Positions 1 through 8,059 of a stretch of 34,719 bases of DNA are shown here, piece after piece (within the stretch, counting starts at the first letter, position 1; each line of letters opens with the position of its first letter). Origin of the DNA: Candidatus Nealsoniibacteriota bacterium (lineage in GTDB: Bacteria; Patescibacteriota; Minisyncoccia; Minisyncoccales; PWPS01); contig PWKK01000023.1 in NCBI GenBank assembly GCA_003560665.1, positions 75,698 through 110,416 on the forward strand, read 5' to 3'. Both the position numbers and the translations under genes were made by a program. Below the pieces are notes generated by a model. That model saw only the letters and a program-made list of their open reading frames with translations, was not told the origin of the DNA and searched no databases.

Positions 1-1
1 A

Positions 2-316
2 AAACAACCATTAGGGCGCATAATAATAGGAGATATAGGGGGCCTTCTGATAAAGAAATTTTTAAAAATGGACTACCTTGACACGCAGTGTGGATTTAAA
101 ATTTTCAATAAAGAAGCAACAAAAAGAGTTTTTTCTAAAATGGATTGTAAAGGATGGGCCTTTGATTTTGAAATTTTAAAAATTGCGGAAAAAGAAAGGC
201 TAAAAGTAAAAGAAGCGCCGGTGGTGTGGGAAAACAGCAAAGATTCAAGGGTAACTCTTTTAGATTATTTTAAAACTCTAAGAGATTTATTTTTTGTTTA
301 TAGTAAATACAAGTAA
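2..316 (+). CDS. Family 2 glycosyltransferase, C-terminal part (5' end outside window)
   Basis: The reading frame is open from base 2, before the first ATG at 68, so this is the 3' end of a longer gene cut by the window edge. The segment DTQCGFKIF, preceded by a basic-hydrophobic stretch, is the hallmark of dolichyl-phosphate-mannose/glucose synthase-like GT2 enzymes. In these, the GT-A catalytic domain is followed by this motif near the membrane-association region. Such enzymes move a sugar from a nucleotide donor to polyprenyl phosphate or a growing glycan at the inner membrane face. The tail, with a W-E-N-S motif and ending DLFFVYSKYK, is typical of the family's C-terminus. It lies 24 bases upstream of a radical SAM gene on the same strand, at the start of a surface-glycan locus. 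The subfamily cannot be fixed without the N-terminal half. Confidence 0.85.
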   Translation, partial: KQPLGRIIIGDIGGLLIKKFLKMDYLDTQCGFKIFNKEATKRVFSKMDCKGWAFDFEILKIAEKERLKVKEAPVVWENSKDSRVTLLDYFKTLRDLFFVYSKYK

Positions 317-340
317 AGATATTTATTGAAATTTTAAGGA

Positions 341-1756
341 ATGAAAGTATTACTAATAAATCCAGGATCAAGAAAAACTATTTATGCTGGTATACCCGAA
401 TCATTTTACAAATTAAGAGGGGCTCATCCCCCACTTGGGTTGCTTTATTTATCCTCTTACCTTTTAAAAAAGAAACCTCATTACAGGATAAATGTCTATG
501 ATATAAATGTAGAGGAAGACTCTCCAAAGGCTACAAAAAAGAAAATAAAAGATTTTGCGCCCGATGTTGTTGGAGTGCAGGCAATGTCATTTTCTTTACT
601 CGATGCATTGGATGTTTTAAAAAGCGCAAAAGAAGTTAACAAAAAGATTATTACCGTAATTGGAGGAGCTCACCCTTCTCTTTACCCAAAAGAGACAGTT
701 TCTTTTAAAAATGTTGATTACTGCGTTCTTGATGAAGGAGAGATTCCTTTCTATGAGTTATTGGATGGTATTGAAAAAAAGAAGGAGAATTTTTCAAGCA
801 TTAAGGGGATTACTCACAAGAAAGCCGGTAGAATCCTTGTAAGCAGAGAAAAAAATATAGTTGAAGATATCGATGAAATACCTTTAATTGATAGATCTCT
901 TTTGCCACTTGGTAAATATAGGTCATTGTTTTCAGGTAGCGAAAAAAGCGCCAACATAATAACTTCAAGAGGGTGCCCCTACAGGTGTAGCTTTTGTCTA
1001 AATTTTAAACACCCCTTTAGAGCACATTCTCCTGAATATGTAATTGAAGATATTAAAGAATGTTTGAAATTGGGAGCAAAAGAGATTTTTGTAGTTGATG
1101 ATACTTTTTCTTTGGATATGGAAAGGGCAAAAGAAATATGCCGCAAAATAAAAAAAGAAAATCTTAAATTTAAGTGGTATATCAACACAAGAATTAATGC
1201 GGTTGATAATGAGTTGCTATTTCTTTTTAAAAAAGCCGGGTGCAGACAAATAAATTATGGAATAGAGTCAGGTTCGCAAAAGATTTTAGATGGAGTAAAT
1301 AAAAATATTAATATAGATGAAGCAAAAAAGTGGATTATAAAAACGAAGAAGGCAAAAATTAGAACGCTTTGTTATTTTATGATTGGTTTGCCAGGAGAAA
1401 AGAAAGATGATTTAAAATTAACAATGAAATTTATCAGAGAAGCGGCTCCTGATTTTGTTCGTTTTTCTGTAACCACACTGGACCCGAAAACAGAGATTTA
1501 TAAAGAGGCATTAAAAAAAGGAGTTCTTGAGTCTGATGTTTGGCAAGAGTTTGCAGAAAGACCAAAAATTGACTTTGTAGCACCCGTCTGGACGGAAAAT
1601 TTTAAAAAAGAAGAGCTTTACAATTTGCTTGGCAAAATGTCAAAAAGCTACTATCTATCTCCAAAATATATCATTAAAAATATTTTCAATATTGAAAACT
1701 GGATAAATCTTAGGAAAAATTTTAGCGCGCTCATTGAAATACTAAAACTGAAGTAA
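341..1756 (+). CDS. B12-binding-type radical SAM protein (BchE-like class)
   Basis: A 471-residue protein with the two-part layout of cobalamin-dependent radical SAM enzymes. The N-terminal Rossmann-like domain (about 1-170) starts MKVLLINPG and contains GGAHPSLYPKE, the usual B12-binding-domain signature region. The radical SAM barrel follows, with its 4Fe-4S motif C212-x3-C216-x2-C219 in RGCPYRCSFC. Later barrel motifs are IFVVDDTF, YGIESGSQKIL and MIGLPGE. Family members catalyse methylations, ring formations and other radical chemistry, often in lipid, cofactor or glycan pathways, so the substrate cannot be read from sequence. It is followed after one base by a nitrilase-family gene and then an overlapping sugar amidotransferase, so these three are probably co-transcribed and act in one surface-glycan or modified-sugar pathway. 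Family placement is sure; the reaction is unknown. Confidence 0.88.
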   Translation: MKVLLINPGSRKTIYAGIPESFYKLRGAHPPLGLLYLSSYLLKKKPHYRINVYDINVEEDSPKATKKKIKDFAPDVVGVQAMSFSLLDALDVLKSAKEVNKKIITVIGGAHPSLYPKETVSFKNVDYCVLDEGEIPFYELLDGIEKKKENFSSIKGITHKKAGRILVSREKNIVEDIDEIPLIDRSLLPLGKYRSLFSGSEKSANIITSRGCPYRCSFCLNFKHPFRAHSPEYVIEDIKECLKLGAKEIFVVDDTFSLDMERAKEICRKIKKENLKFKWYINTRINAVDNELLFLFKKAGCRQINYGIESGSQKILDGVNKNINIDEAKKWIIKTKKAKIRTLCYFMIGLPGEKKDDLKLTMKFIREAAPDFVRFSVTTLDPKTEIYKEALKKGVLESDVWQEFAERPKIDFVAPVWTENFKKEELYNLLGKMSKSYYLSPKYIIKNIFNIENWINLRKNFSALIEILKLK

Positions 1757-1757
1757 A

Positions 1758-2615
1758 ATGAAAAAAAATATCAAAATAGCAATGGGACAACTGCTAGTGG
1801 AAGGAGGAGAGCCAGAAAGAAACATTGAGAGAGCGGAAAAACTAATAAAAGAAGCAAGCGAGAAGATGTGCAACTTAATAGTTTTACCAGAAACAGTTGA
1901 TTTTGCTTGGACTCACCCCTCTTGTATAAAAGAGGCGGAACCTATCCCCGGAAAGCATAGTGATGTTTTTTGTAGATTAGCCAAAGAGTATAAAATTTAT
2001 ATTTGTGTTGGACTTACAGAGAAAAAGAAAAATGGAAAAATATTTAATACAGCGATTCTAATTAGTAAGAAAGGAAAAATAATTCTCAAATACCACAAGA
2101 TAAATCTTTTAGAAGTAGAGCAACCTTTTTATGAGGTGGGAGATAAAATAAAAGTCATAGACACTGAGTTTGGGAAAATCGGTGTAAATATTTGTGCTGA
2201 TAATTATAAGGACTCTATACATATTGCAAAAACATTAGGGGCAATGGGAGCTCAAATTATTCTTTCTCCATCTTCATGGACAGTAGATTACGGAATTACT
2301 GAAAAAGATGACCCGTACAAGGAAAAATGGATCAAGCCACTTGGTTATATCGCAAAGATGTATGATTTAATTTTTGTAAGCGTGACGAGTGTAGGTTATA
2401 TTGTGGGAGGACCTTACGAGGGAAAGAAAAAGGTGGGATGTTCTTTGGCGGTAAATAAAAACGGAATAATAAAAAAAGGGCAAGTAAATGAGTTTGCCGG
2501 AGAGGCTGTTTGTTTTGATGCGGAAATTCTTCAAAACAAAGAGAAAGGAGTCTGTTTGACGGAAAAAATAAAGGAAAAAGGGTTTAAGTCGGAAATTGAT
2601 ATATGGGAAAATTAG
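1758..2615 (+). CDS. Carbon-nitrogen hydrolase (nitrilase superfamily amidase)
   Basis: This 285-residue protein has the full nitrilase-superfamily triad: E45 in LPETVDF, K114 in YHKINLLE, and C146 in GVNICADN. The nucleophilic Cys attacks an amide or nitrile carbon and releases ammonia. Length and motif spacing match single-domain amidases. It starts one base after the B12 radical SAM stop, and its end overlaps the PP-loop amidotransferase start by 13 bases, so translation is probably coupled. In glutamine-dependent NAD synthetase a nitrilase-type domain supplies ammonia to a PP-loop domain. By analogy this protein may be the ammonia source for the downstream enzyme. That role is inference; family assignment and triad are seen directly. 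A housekeeping omega-amidase or N-carbamoyl hydrolase role remains possible. Confidence 0.9.
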   Translation: MKKNIKIAMGQLLVEGGEPERNIERAEKLIKEASEKMCNLIVLPETVDFAWTHPSCIKEAEPIPGKHSDVFCRLAKEYKIYICVGLTEKKKNGKIFNTAILISKKGKIILKYHKINLLEVEQPFYEVGDKIKVIDTEFGKIGVNICADNYKDSIHIAKTLGAMGAQIILSPSSWTVDYGITEKDDPYKEKWIKPLGYIAKMYDLIFVSVTSVGYIVGGPYEGKKKVGCSLAVNKNGIIKKGQVNEFAGEAVCFDAEILQNKEKGVCLTEKIKEKGFKSEIDIWEN

Positions 2616-3778
2616 ATAAAAAAAATTTAAGAAGATGTGTTCGTTGTCCACAAGACACAACAATCCCGGGAATAGAGTTTGACAAAGATGGTTTCTGTAA
2701 TTTTTGTCGTCTCCACGATAAAATGGAAAGGATTTTTCCAAACGACGAAAGGGGTGAGGAAATTTTATCGAGAATTATTAGTAAAATAAAAAAGAAAGAG
2801 AAAGGTAAAAATTATGATTGTGTAGTAGGAATAAGTGGGGGAAGAGACAGTACATATTTACTTTATAAAACAGTTAAAGATTGGGAATTGCGACCTCTTG
2901 CGGTTCACTTTAATGACGGCTTTGATAATCCGATAGCTGGAGAAAATATGGTCAAAGCTTGCAAAAAATTAGGAGTTGAGTTAAGAACCATAACCTCTGA
3001 CTGGAAAGAAGGAAAAGATTTAAAAATAAGCTTCCTTAAGGCCTCTGTCCCCGATCTTAACATGGGGACTGATATTGGAATAGCGGCATCTCTTTACGGA
3101 GTTGCATGCGAAGAAGGAATCAAAAACATTTTTATAGGGCAGTCGTTTAGGACGGAAGGAATCAAACCTCTTTCTTGGTCTTTTTTAGACGGTAAATATC
3201 TTAAGAGTGTACAAAAAAAGTTTGGTACGGTTGAACTAAAAAAATGGTGCCCCGAGAGACCGGGATTTAATTTGGGGCCAAAAGAAATTTTTTATTATAC
3301 GATAATAAAGAGAATTAAAACTTTTACTCCTTTTTATTATTTAAATTATGTAAGAAAAGATGCAGAAGAGGTTATAAAAAAAGAATTGGATTGGGTTTAT
3401 CCGGGGGCGCACTACTTTGATGACCTTTATCACAGTTTAATAAAATATGTTACGAGAAAAAAATTTGAATTTGACATGAATCTTAACAGCGATGCTGCAC
3501 TAGTTCGATCCGGACAACTCTCCTATAGTGAAGCAATTAAGAGGGCTCATGGGGTATATAAAATAGAAGACCCAAAGATAATTGATCTTTGTATTAAGAG
3601 GCTGGGAATAACTAAAGAAGATTTTGATGAGTATATGAAGCTTTCTCCCAAAAATTTCAGAGATTATAAAACAAGTTATCCCTATATTAGGAAGATGAGA
3701 GTTCCCATCTGGATTTTTTCCAGGATAAACTTAATCCCAAAAGTAGTTTATGATAAATATTTTAACTGCGGAAAGTAG
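2603..3778 (+). CDS. N-acetyl sugar amidotransferase (WbpG/PseA-like PP-loop enzyme)
   Basis: A 391-residue protein opening with a Cys cluster, C12-x2-C15 in RCVRCPQDTT and C32-x2-C35 in GFCNFCRLH, which is characteristic of N-acetyl sugar amidotransferases. The PP-loop ATP pyrophosphatase motif S78-G-G-R-D-S83 follows. These enzymes activate a sugar acid with ATP and install an amide or amidine nitrogen during O-antigen or pseudaminic/legionaminic-type sugar synthesis. The family normally works with HisH/HisF-like partners that deliver ammonia from glutamine. No such genes are seen here, but the upstream nitrilase-family gene overlaps this one by 13 bases and could fill that role. The end is followed by a poorly conserved stretch. 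Family is clear from motifs; the exact sugar is not. Confidence 0.88.
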   Translation: MGKLDKKNLRRCVRCPQDTTIPGIEFDKDGFCNFCRLHDKMERIFPNDERGEEILSRIISKIKKKEKGKNYDCVVGISGGRDSTYLLYKTVKDWELRPLAVHFNDGFDNPIAGENMVKACKKLGVELRTITSDWKEGKDLKISFLKASVPDLNMGTDIGIAASLYGVACEEGIKNIFIGQSFRTEGIKPLSWSFLDGKYLKSVQKKFGTVELKKWCPERPGFNLGPKEIFYYTIIKRIKTFTPFYYLNYVRKDAEEVIKKELDWVYPGAHYFDDLYHSLIKYVTRKKFEFDMNLNSDAALVRSGQLSYSEAIKRAHGVYKIEDPKIIDLCIKRLGITKEDFDEYMKLSPKNFRDYKTSYPYIRKMRVPIWIFSRINLIPKVVYDKYFNCGK

Positions 3779-3796
3779 ATTCGGGGAGCTATTACT

Positions 3797-4271
3797 ATGA
3801 TAAGATCAATTAAAAAAAATTTAAGTTTTTTGCAAAACAAAGTTGCGAAATATGACAATGTTTTTGTGGTTGGGCTTATTGTTTATTTTTCGTTTATAAC
3901 AATCGGAATGATTGCTTTTGCATTTTAATGCAGAGATGTTGATGGAGGCGAGGGATTACGGGAATATGGCTACAGGAACAATAGACGGAATAACGAAGCA
4001 AATAAGCATAGAAAATATCCAACACCAAAAATGGGAAAGATCAGAGATTTTATTAACCCTGCTTATAATATTACTCTTTTTAATATTTGATGAAAGTTAT
4101 TATGCACTACAAGCAATAGATTTTTTTGAACTGCAAAGATTTAACGCTTATTCTGAGATTAGCAAGGTAATGTTGGAAAAAAGAAGGTGGACTCAAAAAT
4201 ATTATGCAACAAATTATTTTTCTTGTATTTGGATAAATGATTATTTCAATTTTGAGCGTAGATTAAAATAA
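3797..4271 (+). pseudogene. Possible frameshifted remnant of a small membrane protein
   Basis: Two overlapping frames together look like one broken gene. Frame one (3797-3928) encodes 43 residues ending in a hydrophobic segment, VVGLIVYFSFITIGMIAFAF. Frame two (open from about 3912 to 4271, no ATG at its start) continues as FNAEMLMEARDYGN and holds a second membrane segment, LLTLLIILLFLIF. A single shift near 3912-3928 would join them into a roughly 155-residue product with two membrane helices. I recognise no family. The 3' end overlaps the convergent radical SAM gene by 9 bases. It could instead be two unrelated spurious frames, or a real 43-residue membrane peptide; confidence is low. Confidence 0.3.
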
Positions 4272-5084
4272 ACAGCTTCTGCAAATTTTATAATCCATTC
4301 TTTTAGACAACAAGTTCTTTCTTGTTTTTTTAAATTTTTCTTTATTCCATATCTCTAAAATACTTTCCTTTTCTATATTCCCAAAAGAATGTTTAGAGAA
4401 GAAGTCATCTGCACAAAGAATAATATTTCCTTTATAATCTATCGTGAGCTCCACAGAAGGGAGAATACATCTCTGCTTTCTTTCTTTCTTCTTTACATTT
4501 ACAAGTCCTCCTCGTGACGAGAGTGTGTGATTTTCTATGTTTTCTTTAATGACAACATCGCTACTTTTTGTTATTTCCTTTATTTTTTCATATTTTTTTT
4601 CATTATTTTTATCGTGCAATGTTATAATAAGAAGTATGGAGAGTTCCTCCATTTTTTTCATTGTTTTTTTGTTTAAAAAATCCCCGTTTGTATAAACAAC
4701 GATTTTTGCTTTTTTTAAATTTTTTCTCGTAAAATTTATGTACTTAAATAACTCTTTTTCAAGAAGGGGCTCGTAGTAACCTGTGAAGTGCACTTCTCCA
4801 CGAAAATCTATTTTTTTAAGTTCATTTATTAATTTTCTGAAAACATTAAAATCTAATTTTTCTTGTTTTCCAAAATTAGGATATTTTGAAACGGGACAGT
4901 AGGAGCACTTTCTGTTGCAGTTCCTGCTTAGCTCAATATTTACGTGGTGGAATAAATTTTTATCCTCGTATCTTAAGAAATTTCTTGCCCTAACAGAGAA
5001 AAGAAATAAAAGTCCCAAAAGTTCTCTCATCTTATGAGGCAGCTTTCTCGATTGCCAAAAAATTATTTTATCAATAAGATTCAT
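4263..5084 (-). CDS. Radical SAM protein with SPASM/twitch-type C-terminal cluster
   Basis: A 273-residue protein. The radical SAM motif is C56-x3-C60-x2-C63 in SRNCNRKCSYCPV, preceded by about 45 basic and hydrophobic residues that may associate with the membrane. The C-terminus has CILPSVELTIDYKGNIILC followed by a final CRSC pair, an arrangement of auxiliary Fe-S cluster ligands like a shortened SPASM or twitch domain, including the typical 'G-N-I-x-x-C' turn. Its start overlaps the end of the DegT-type aminotransferase gene by 14 bases, so it is the third gene of a minus-strand operon with the carbamoyltransferase. That placement suggests work on a surface sugar or small metabolite rather than a peptide, but the substrate is unknown. 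Confidence 0.85.
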   Translation of the reverse strand: MNLIDKIIFWQSRKLPHKMRELLGLLFLFSVRARNFLRYEDKNLFHHVNIELSRNCNRKCSYCPVSKYPNFGKQEKLDFNVFRKLINELKKIDFRGEVHFTGYYEPLLEKELFKYINFTRKNLKKAKIVVYTNGDFLNKKTMKKMEELSILLIITLHDKNNEKKYEKIKEITKSSDVVIKENIENHTLSSRGGLVNVKKKERKQRCILPSVELTIDYKGNIILCADDFFSKHSFGNIEKESILEIWNKEKFKKTRKNLLSKRMDYKICRSCLF

Positions 5085-6276
5085 TTTTAGAATAAAATCT
5101 ATTTAATGTATCGGCTATCCTTTTGATCTCCTTTCTCCTCAAAGAGCAGTAAAGTGGAATTTGGAAAATAGAATTAAATACTTTTTGCGAGCTTTCCATT
5201 TCTTTTCCATCTATACAAATGTCCATTAATTCGTCTTTAATTCCCACATCTACTCCCTCTTTAAACATGTACTTTTCTGCTTCTTGAGCATTTCTGTTGG
5301 TTAAAAGAAACAAAGAATAGTTGGATTGTTTTGAGTTTACCCCGGAAGGTCTTTTTTCTAAAACCTCACTTTTTAAATTTTTTTTGTACAGCTCAACAAT
5401 ATCTTCAATTTCTTTTTGTTTTTTATCGAATAATTTTAACTGATAAAAACCAAGCATTGCTTGAAAATTAGACATTTTTTTTATCTCTAAAGAAAGAGAC
5501 GGTTTTTTATGTATTTTTTTTACTATCTCTTTTGTCTTTTTGTTTCTTAAAAGGATTTTTAGGGCAAGGAAGAGAGGGGTTTTAAGAATTAAGCAAGAAA
5601 TATAGTAGCGAAAAATTTTAGAAAAAAGATCTTTTTTAGGAGGGCTTTCTAGTTTAGAATATTTTTTTTCTGTAATTTTTTTATAATAATCAGAGTTCAC
5701 GATAAGAGCTCCTCCCCCGAGAAGGTTTAGTGGCTTTATATAATCAAAACTAAAAAAAGAAAAATCCCCGAATGTTCCCAGTTTTTTATGTTTATACTCA
5801 GCACCAAAAGCATGTGCACAATCTTCAATTATAATAATATCTTCCTTTTTATTCTTAACAGTAGAGATAAATTTTTCTATGTCCTGGCAAACACCAAAAG
5901 TATGTGGAAGAATAACGAACTTTGTTTTGGGAGTGATACAAGAAATTGTTTTTTCCAAGTCAAGAGAGAGGTGTTTTGAATTTATGTCGGAAAAAACTAC
6001 AGAAAGATTGACGAGCTCTAGAAGAGGAACAAGTTCCTTTAGGTAATAGTTGGGGACTATTATTTCATCTCCCTTTTCTGTTTTTGTTATCTCAAAAATT
6101 AATCTTAGAGAACTCCGACCGGAATTTAATACAAAAACACGCTCTTTAGAAAAATATTTTTTTAGTGAATCTTCAAAAAATAAAAGAAAATTTTTCCTAA
6201 AAATTATTGCCCTCGAATAAATAAAGAAGTATCTGAAAAGACCACCGTATATTTTTATGTCTCTTCTTGGAATCAT
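5071..6276 (-). CDS. DegT/DnrJ/EryC1/StrS-family aminotransferase
   Basis: I chose the ATG at 6276, which makes an ATGA overlap with the stop of the upstream carbamoyltransferase; a longer frame reaches 6315 but would lie inside that gene. The 401-residue product has the sugar-aminotransferase signatures: ED152 in EDCAHAFGA (ring-nitrogen Asp), and the PLP-binding Lys K181 in FSFDYIKPLNLLGGGA. These PLP enzymes convert keto-sugars bound to nucleotides into amino-sugars, using Glu or Gln as donor. The region FRYFFIYSRAIIFRKN near the N-terminus is unusually hydrophobic and basic for the family and could attach it to the membrane. Operon order is carbamoyltransferase, this gene, radical SAM protein. 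The family is sure; the sugar is not. Confidence 0.87.
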   Translation of the reverse strand: MIPRRDIKIYGGLFRYFFIYSRAIIFRKNFLLFFEDSLKKYFSKERVFVLNSGRSSLRLIFEITKTEKGDEIIVPNYYLKELVPLLELVNLSVVFSDINSKHLSLDLEKTISCITPKTKFVILPHTFGVCQDIEKFISTVKNKKEDIIIIEDCAHAFGAEYKHKKLGTFGDFSFFSFDYIKPLNLLGGGALIVNSDYYKKITEKKYSKLESPPKKDLFSKIFRYYISCLILKTPLFLALKILLRNKKTKEIVKKIHKKPSLSLEIKKMSNFQAMLGFYQLKLFDKKQKEIEDIVELYKKNLKSEVLEKRPSGVNSKQSNYSLFLLTNRNAQEAEKYMFKEGVDVGIKDELMDICIDGKEMESSQKVFNSIFQIPLYCSLRRKEIKRIADTLNRFYSKNESY

Positions 6277-7985
6277 TTTTGTTTTTCTACCAAGTAATCT
6301 CCGATTGCCAGGCAATCCAAATTAGATTTTATAAAACTGGTAATGGCGTCTTTTGGATTCATTACAATGGGTTCTTCATGAACATTGAAGCTTGTATTTA
6401 TAAGGACAGGTATTTTGGTGATTTGGTAATATTCTTCTATTATTTTACAATAGCTAGGATTATCTTTTTGATTTATTATTTGTGGTCTAGCTGTGCCATC
6501 AACATGAACTGTTGCAGGAGCTTTTTTAATCATTTTTTCTGTTACTCTAAAAGAAATGTTCATAAATTTTGCTGTAAATTCTGCTCCTTTTATATTCTGA
6601 ATGTATTCGTTTACGAACTCTTCTAAAATTACCGGAGCAAAAGGCATAAACTCTGTTCGCTTTAATTTTTTGTTTAGTGTGTCATTTATTTTTTTATTTT
6701 TTGCTTCTGCTAAAATGCTTCTGTTTCCGAGCGCTCTCGGGCCGTACTCCATTTTTTCATTAAATCTTGCAACTATCTTGCCATCAGAAAGGAGCTGTGC
6801 AACTCTTTTTTCAATATTTTTAATTTTTTTGTACTTTATGTTTTGTTTTTTCAGTTCTTTTTCTATTGTTTTATTTTTAAACCTTGGCCCAAGATAAATA
6901 TTTTCCAGTAGCCTCTTTTTTTTAGTGACTGCCAGAGCTGCACCATGTGAAAGTCCCATATCTCCCATAGCCGGATAAATATATATATTTTCCACCTCTT
7001 TTAATTCGTGAATTTTTTGATTTAGCTTTACGTTTGCAAAAAGACCCCCCGAAAGACAGGTGTTTTTTTGATTAGTTTCTTTTAAAAAATGAGAAATGAT
7101 TTCACAAACATATTTTTCTGTATTTTTCTGAAGCCAAGCGGCAACATCTTCTCTTTTATATTTCGAAAAGTTTTTTTTAAGATATGTAAGTCCTCTGATT
7201 CCGTGATGCCCACTATATTTAACTTTTCTTTCTTTTGTAATTTTAAAAGGAAAACTTTCTTTTACATTTTTTGCACTTCCAAGGGCCGCAAGACCAGTAA
7301 TTTTCCCTTCATGTTTGTGGCTTTTAAAACCCAAGAAAACGGTAACAAGAGAATAAAAGAGACCAAAAGAGTCAAGTGCGGGAACAGAGTATATCTTTTT
7401 TAATTTTTTGTTCTTCCCCAAATATATTTTTCCTGAAAACCCATCTCCAAAACCGTCAAATGAAACAACAAGAGATTTTTTAAAAGGAGAGGTGAAAAAA
7501 GCACTTGAAACGTGTGCGAGATGATGATCTACCAAAACAAGTGGTTTCTTTTTTAATTCTTTAGGGAGTTTTTTTCTTAAAAAATACTTTATTACTTTTT
7601 GCAAGAGCTTGTTGTTATTGAATCTGCTTATTCTTGTGGTTAGTCTTAATCGGTACTCAATGAAGTCAGTAATTACCGAAAAAATTCTATTTTTATTTTT
7701 CACGTCTAAATTAACATCAGAAAGACCAAGTATTCTTAAAATTGGTGTAGGTGTAGTTATTCCGGCAAAAACTATTATGTCTATCTTGCTCAACTCCTCT
7801 TTATATTTTTTCAAAAAAAAAGAAAAAGAGTTTTTGGGAAAACCTCCCTGAATTTTTTTTCTAGAAAACCTTTCTTCGTTTATTGCCAAGAAAAGTTTGC
7901 TGTTCTTATAATAAGCAACTCCTGAATCGGTTAACGAATCACTTATAGCCAAAACATGTTCATTTTCAAAAATGTGGGGTTTCAT
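6273..7985 (-). CDS. Carbamoyltransferase (NodU/CmcH/TobZ family)
   Basis: At 570 residues this matches full-length carbamoyltransferases. The N-terminal Kae1-like domain has INEERFSRKK (about 35-44), the metal-binding DHHLAHVSSAF (H154, H155, H158), and SFDGFGDG. Farther on are LSGGLFANVKLNQKI and the C-terminal YrdC-like domain with EYGPRALGNRSILA, the most recognisable motif of the family. These enzymes make carbamoyl-adenylate from carbamoyl phosphate and ATP and transfer the carbamoyl group to a hydroxyl, usually on a sugar. The gene leads a minus-strand operon with a 4-base overlap to the aminotransferase, so the target is probably an amino-sugar of the surface glycan. It diverges from the GT39-like gene at 8060. 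Confidence 0.92.
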   Translation of the reverse strand: MKPHIFENEHVLAISDSLTDSGVAYYKNSKLFLAINEERFSRKKIQGGFPKNSFSFFLKKYKEELSKIDIIVFAGITTPTPILRILGLSDVNLDVKNKNRIFSVITDFIEYRLRLTTRISRFNNNKLLQKVIKYFLRKKLPKELKKKPLVLVDHHLAHVSSAFFTSPFKKSLVVSFDGFGDGFSGKIYLGKNKKLKKIYSVPALDSFGLFYSLVTVFLGFKSHKHEGKITGLAALGSAKNVKESFPFKITKERKVKYSGHHGIRGLTYLKKNFSKYKREDVAAWLQKNTEKYVCEIISHFLKETNQKNTCLSGGLFANVKLNQKIHELKEVENIYIYPAMGDMGLSHGAALAVTKKKRLLENIYLGPRFKNKTIEKELKKQNIKYKKIKNIEKRVAQLLSDGKIVARFNEKMEYGPRALGNRSILAEAKNKKINDTLNKKLKRTEFMPFAPVILEEFVNEYIQNIKGAEFTAKFMNISFRVTEKMIKKAPATVHVDGTARPQIINQKDNPSYCKIIEEYYQITKIPVLINTSFNVHEEPIVMNPKDAITSFIKSNLDCLAIGDYLVEKQK

Positions 7986-8059
7986 TCTTAATTAATAGAG
8001 TATATAATGAAAGTATAGTATAAGAGGAGATTTTTTGAAATATATTGGCTGGATAAAAT
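7986..8059. promoter_or_regulatory. Divergent promoter region between carbamoyltransferase and GT39-like genes
   Basis: This 74-base AT-rich gap must serve both directions. On the plus strand TATAAT is found at 8003-8008 but lacks a good -35 element. On the minus strand two TATACT hexamers (reverse complement of 8012-8017 and 8017-8022) are candidate -10 boxes. No clear Shine-Dalgarno sequence precedes the ATG at 8060. Start sites are predicted only. Confidence 0.35.

Noticed and set aside
6277-6315. Longer start for the aminotransferase
   Set aside because: It would place 13 codons inside the upstream gene, while the ATGA overlap at 6273-6276 is a typical coupled start.
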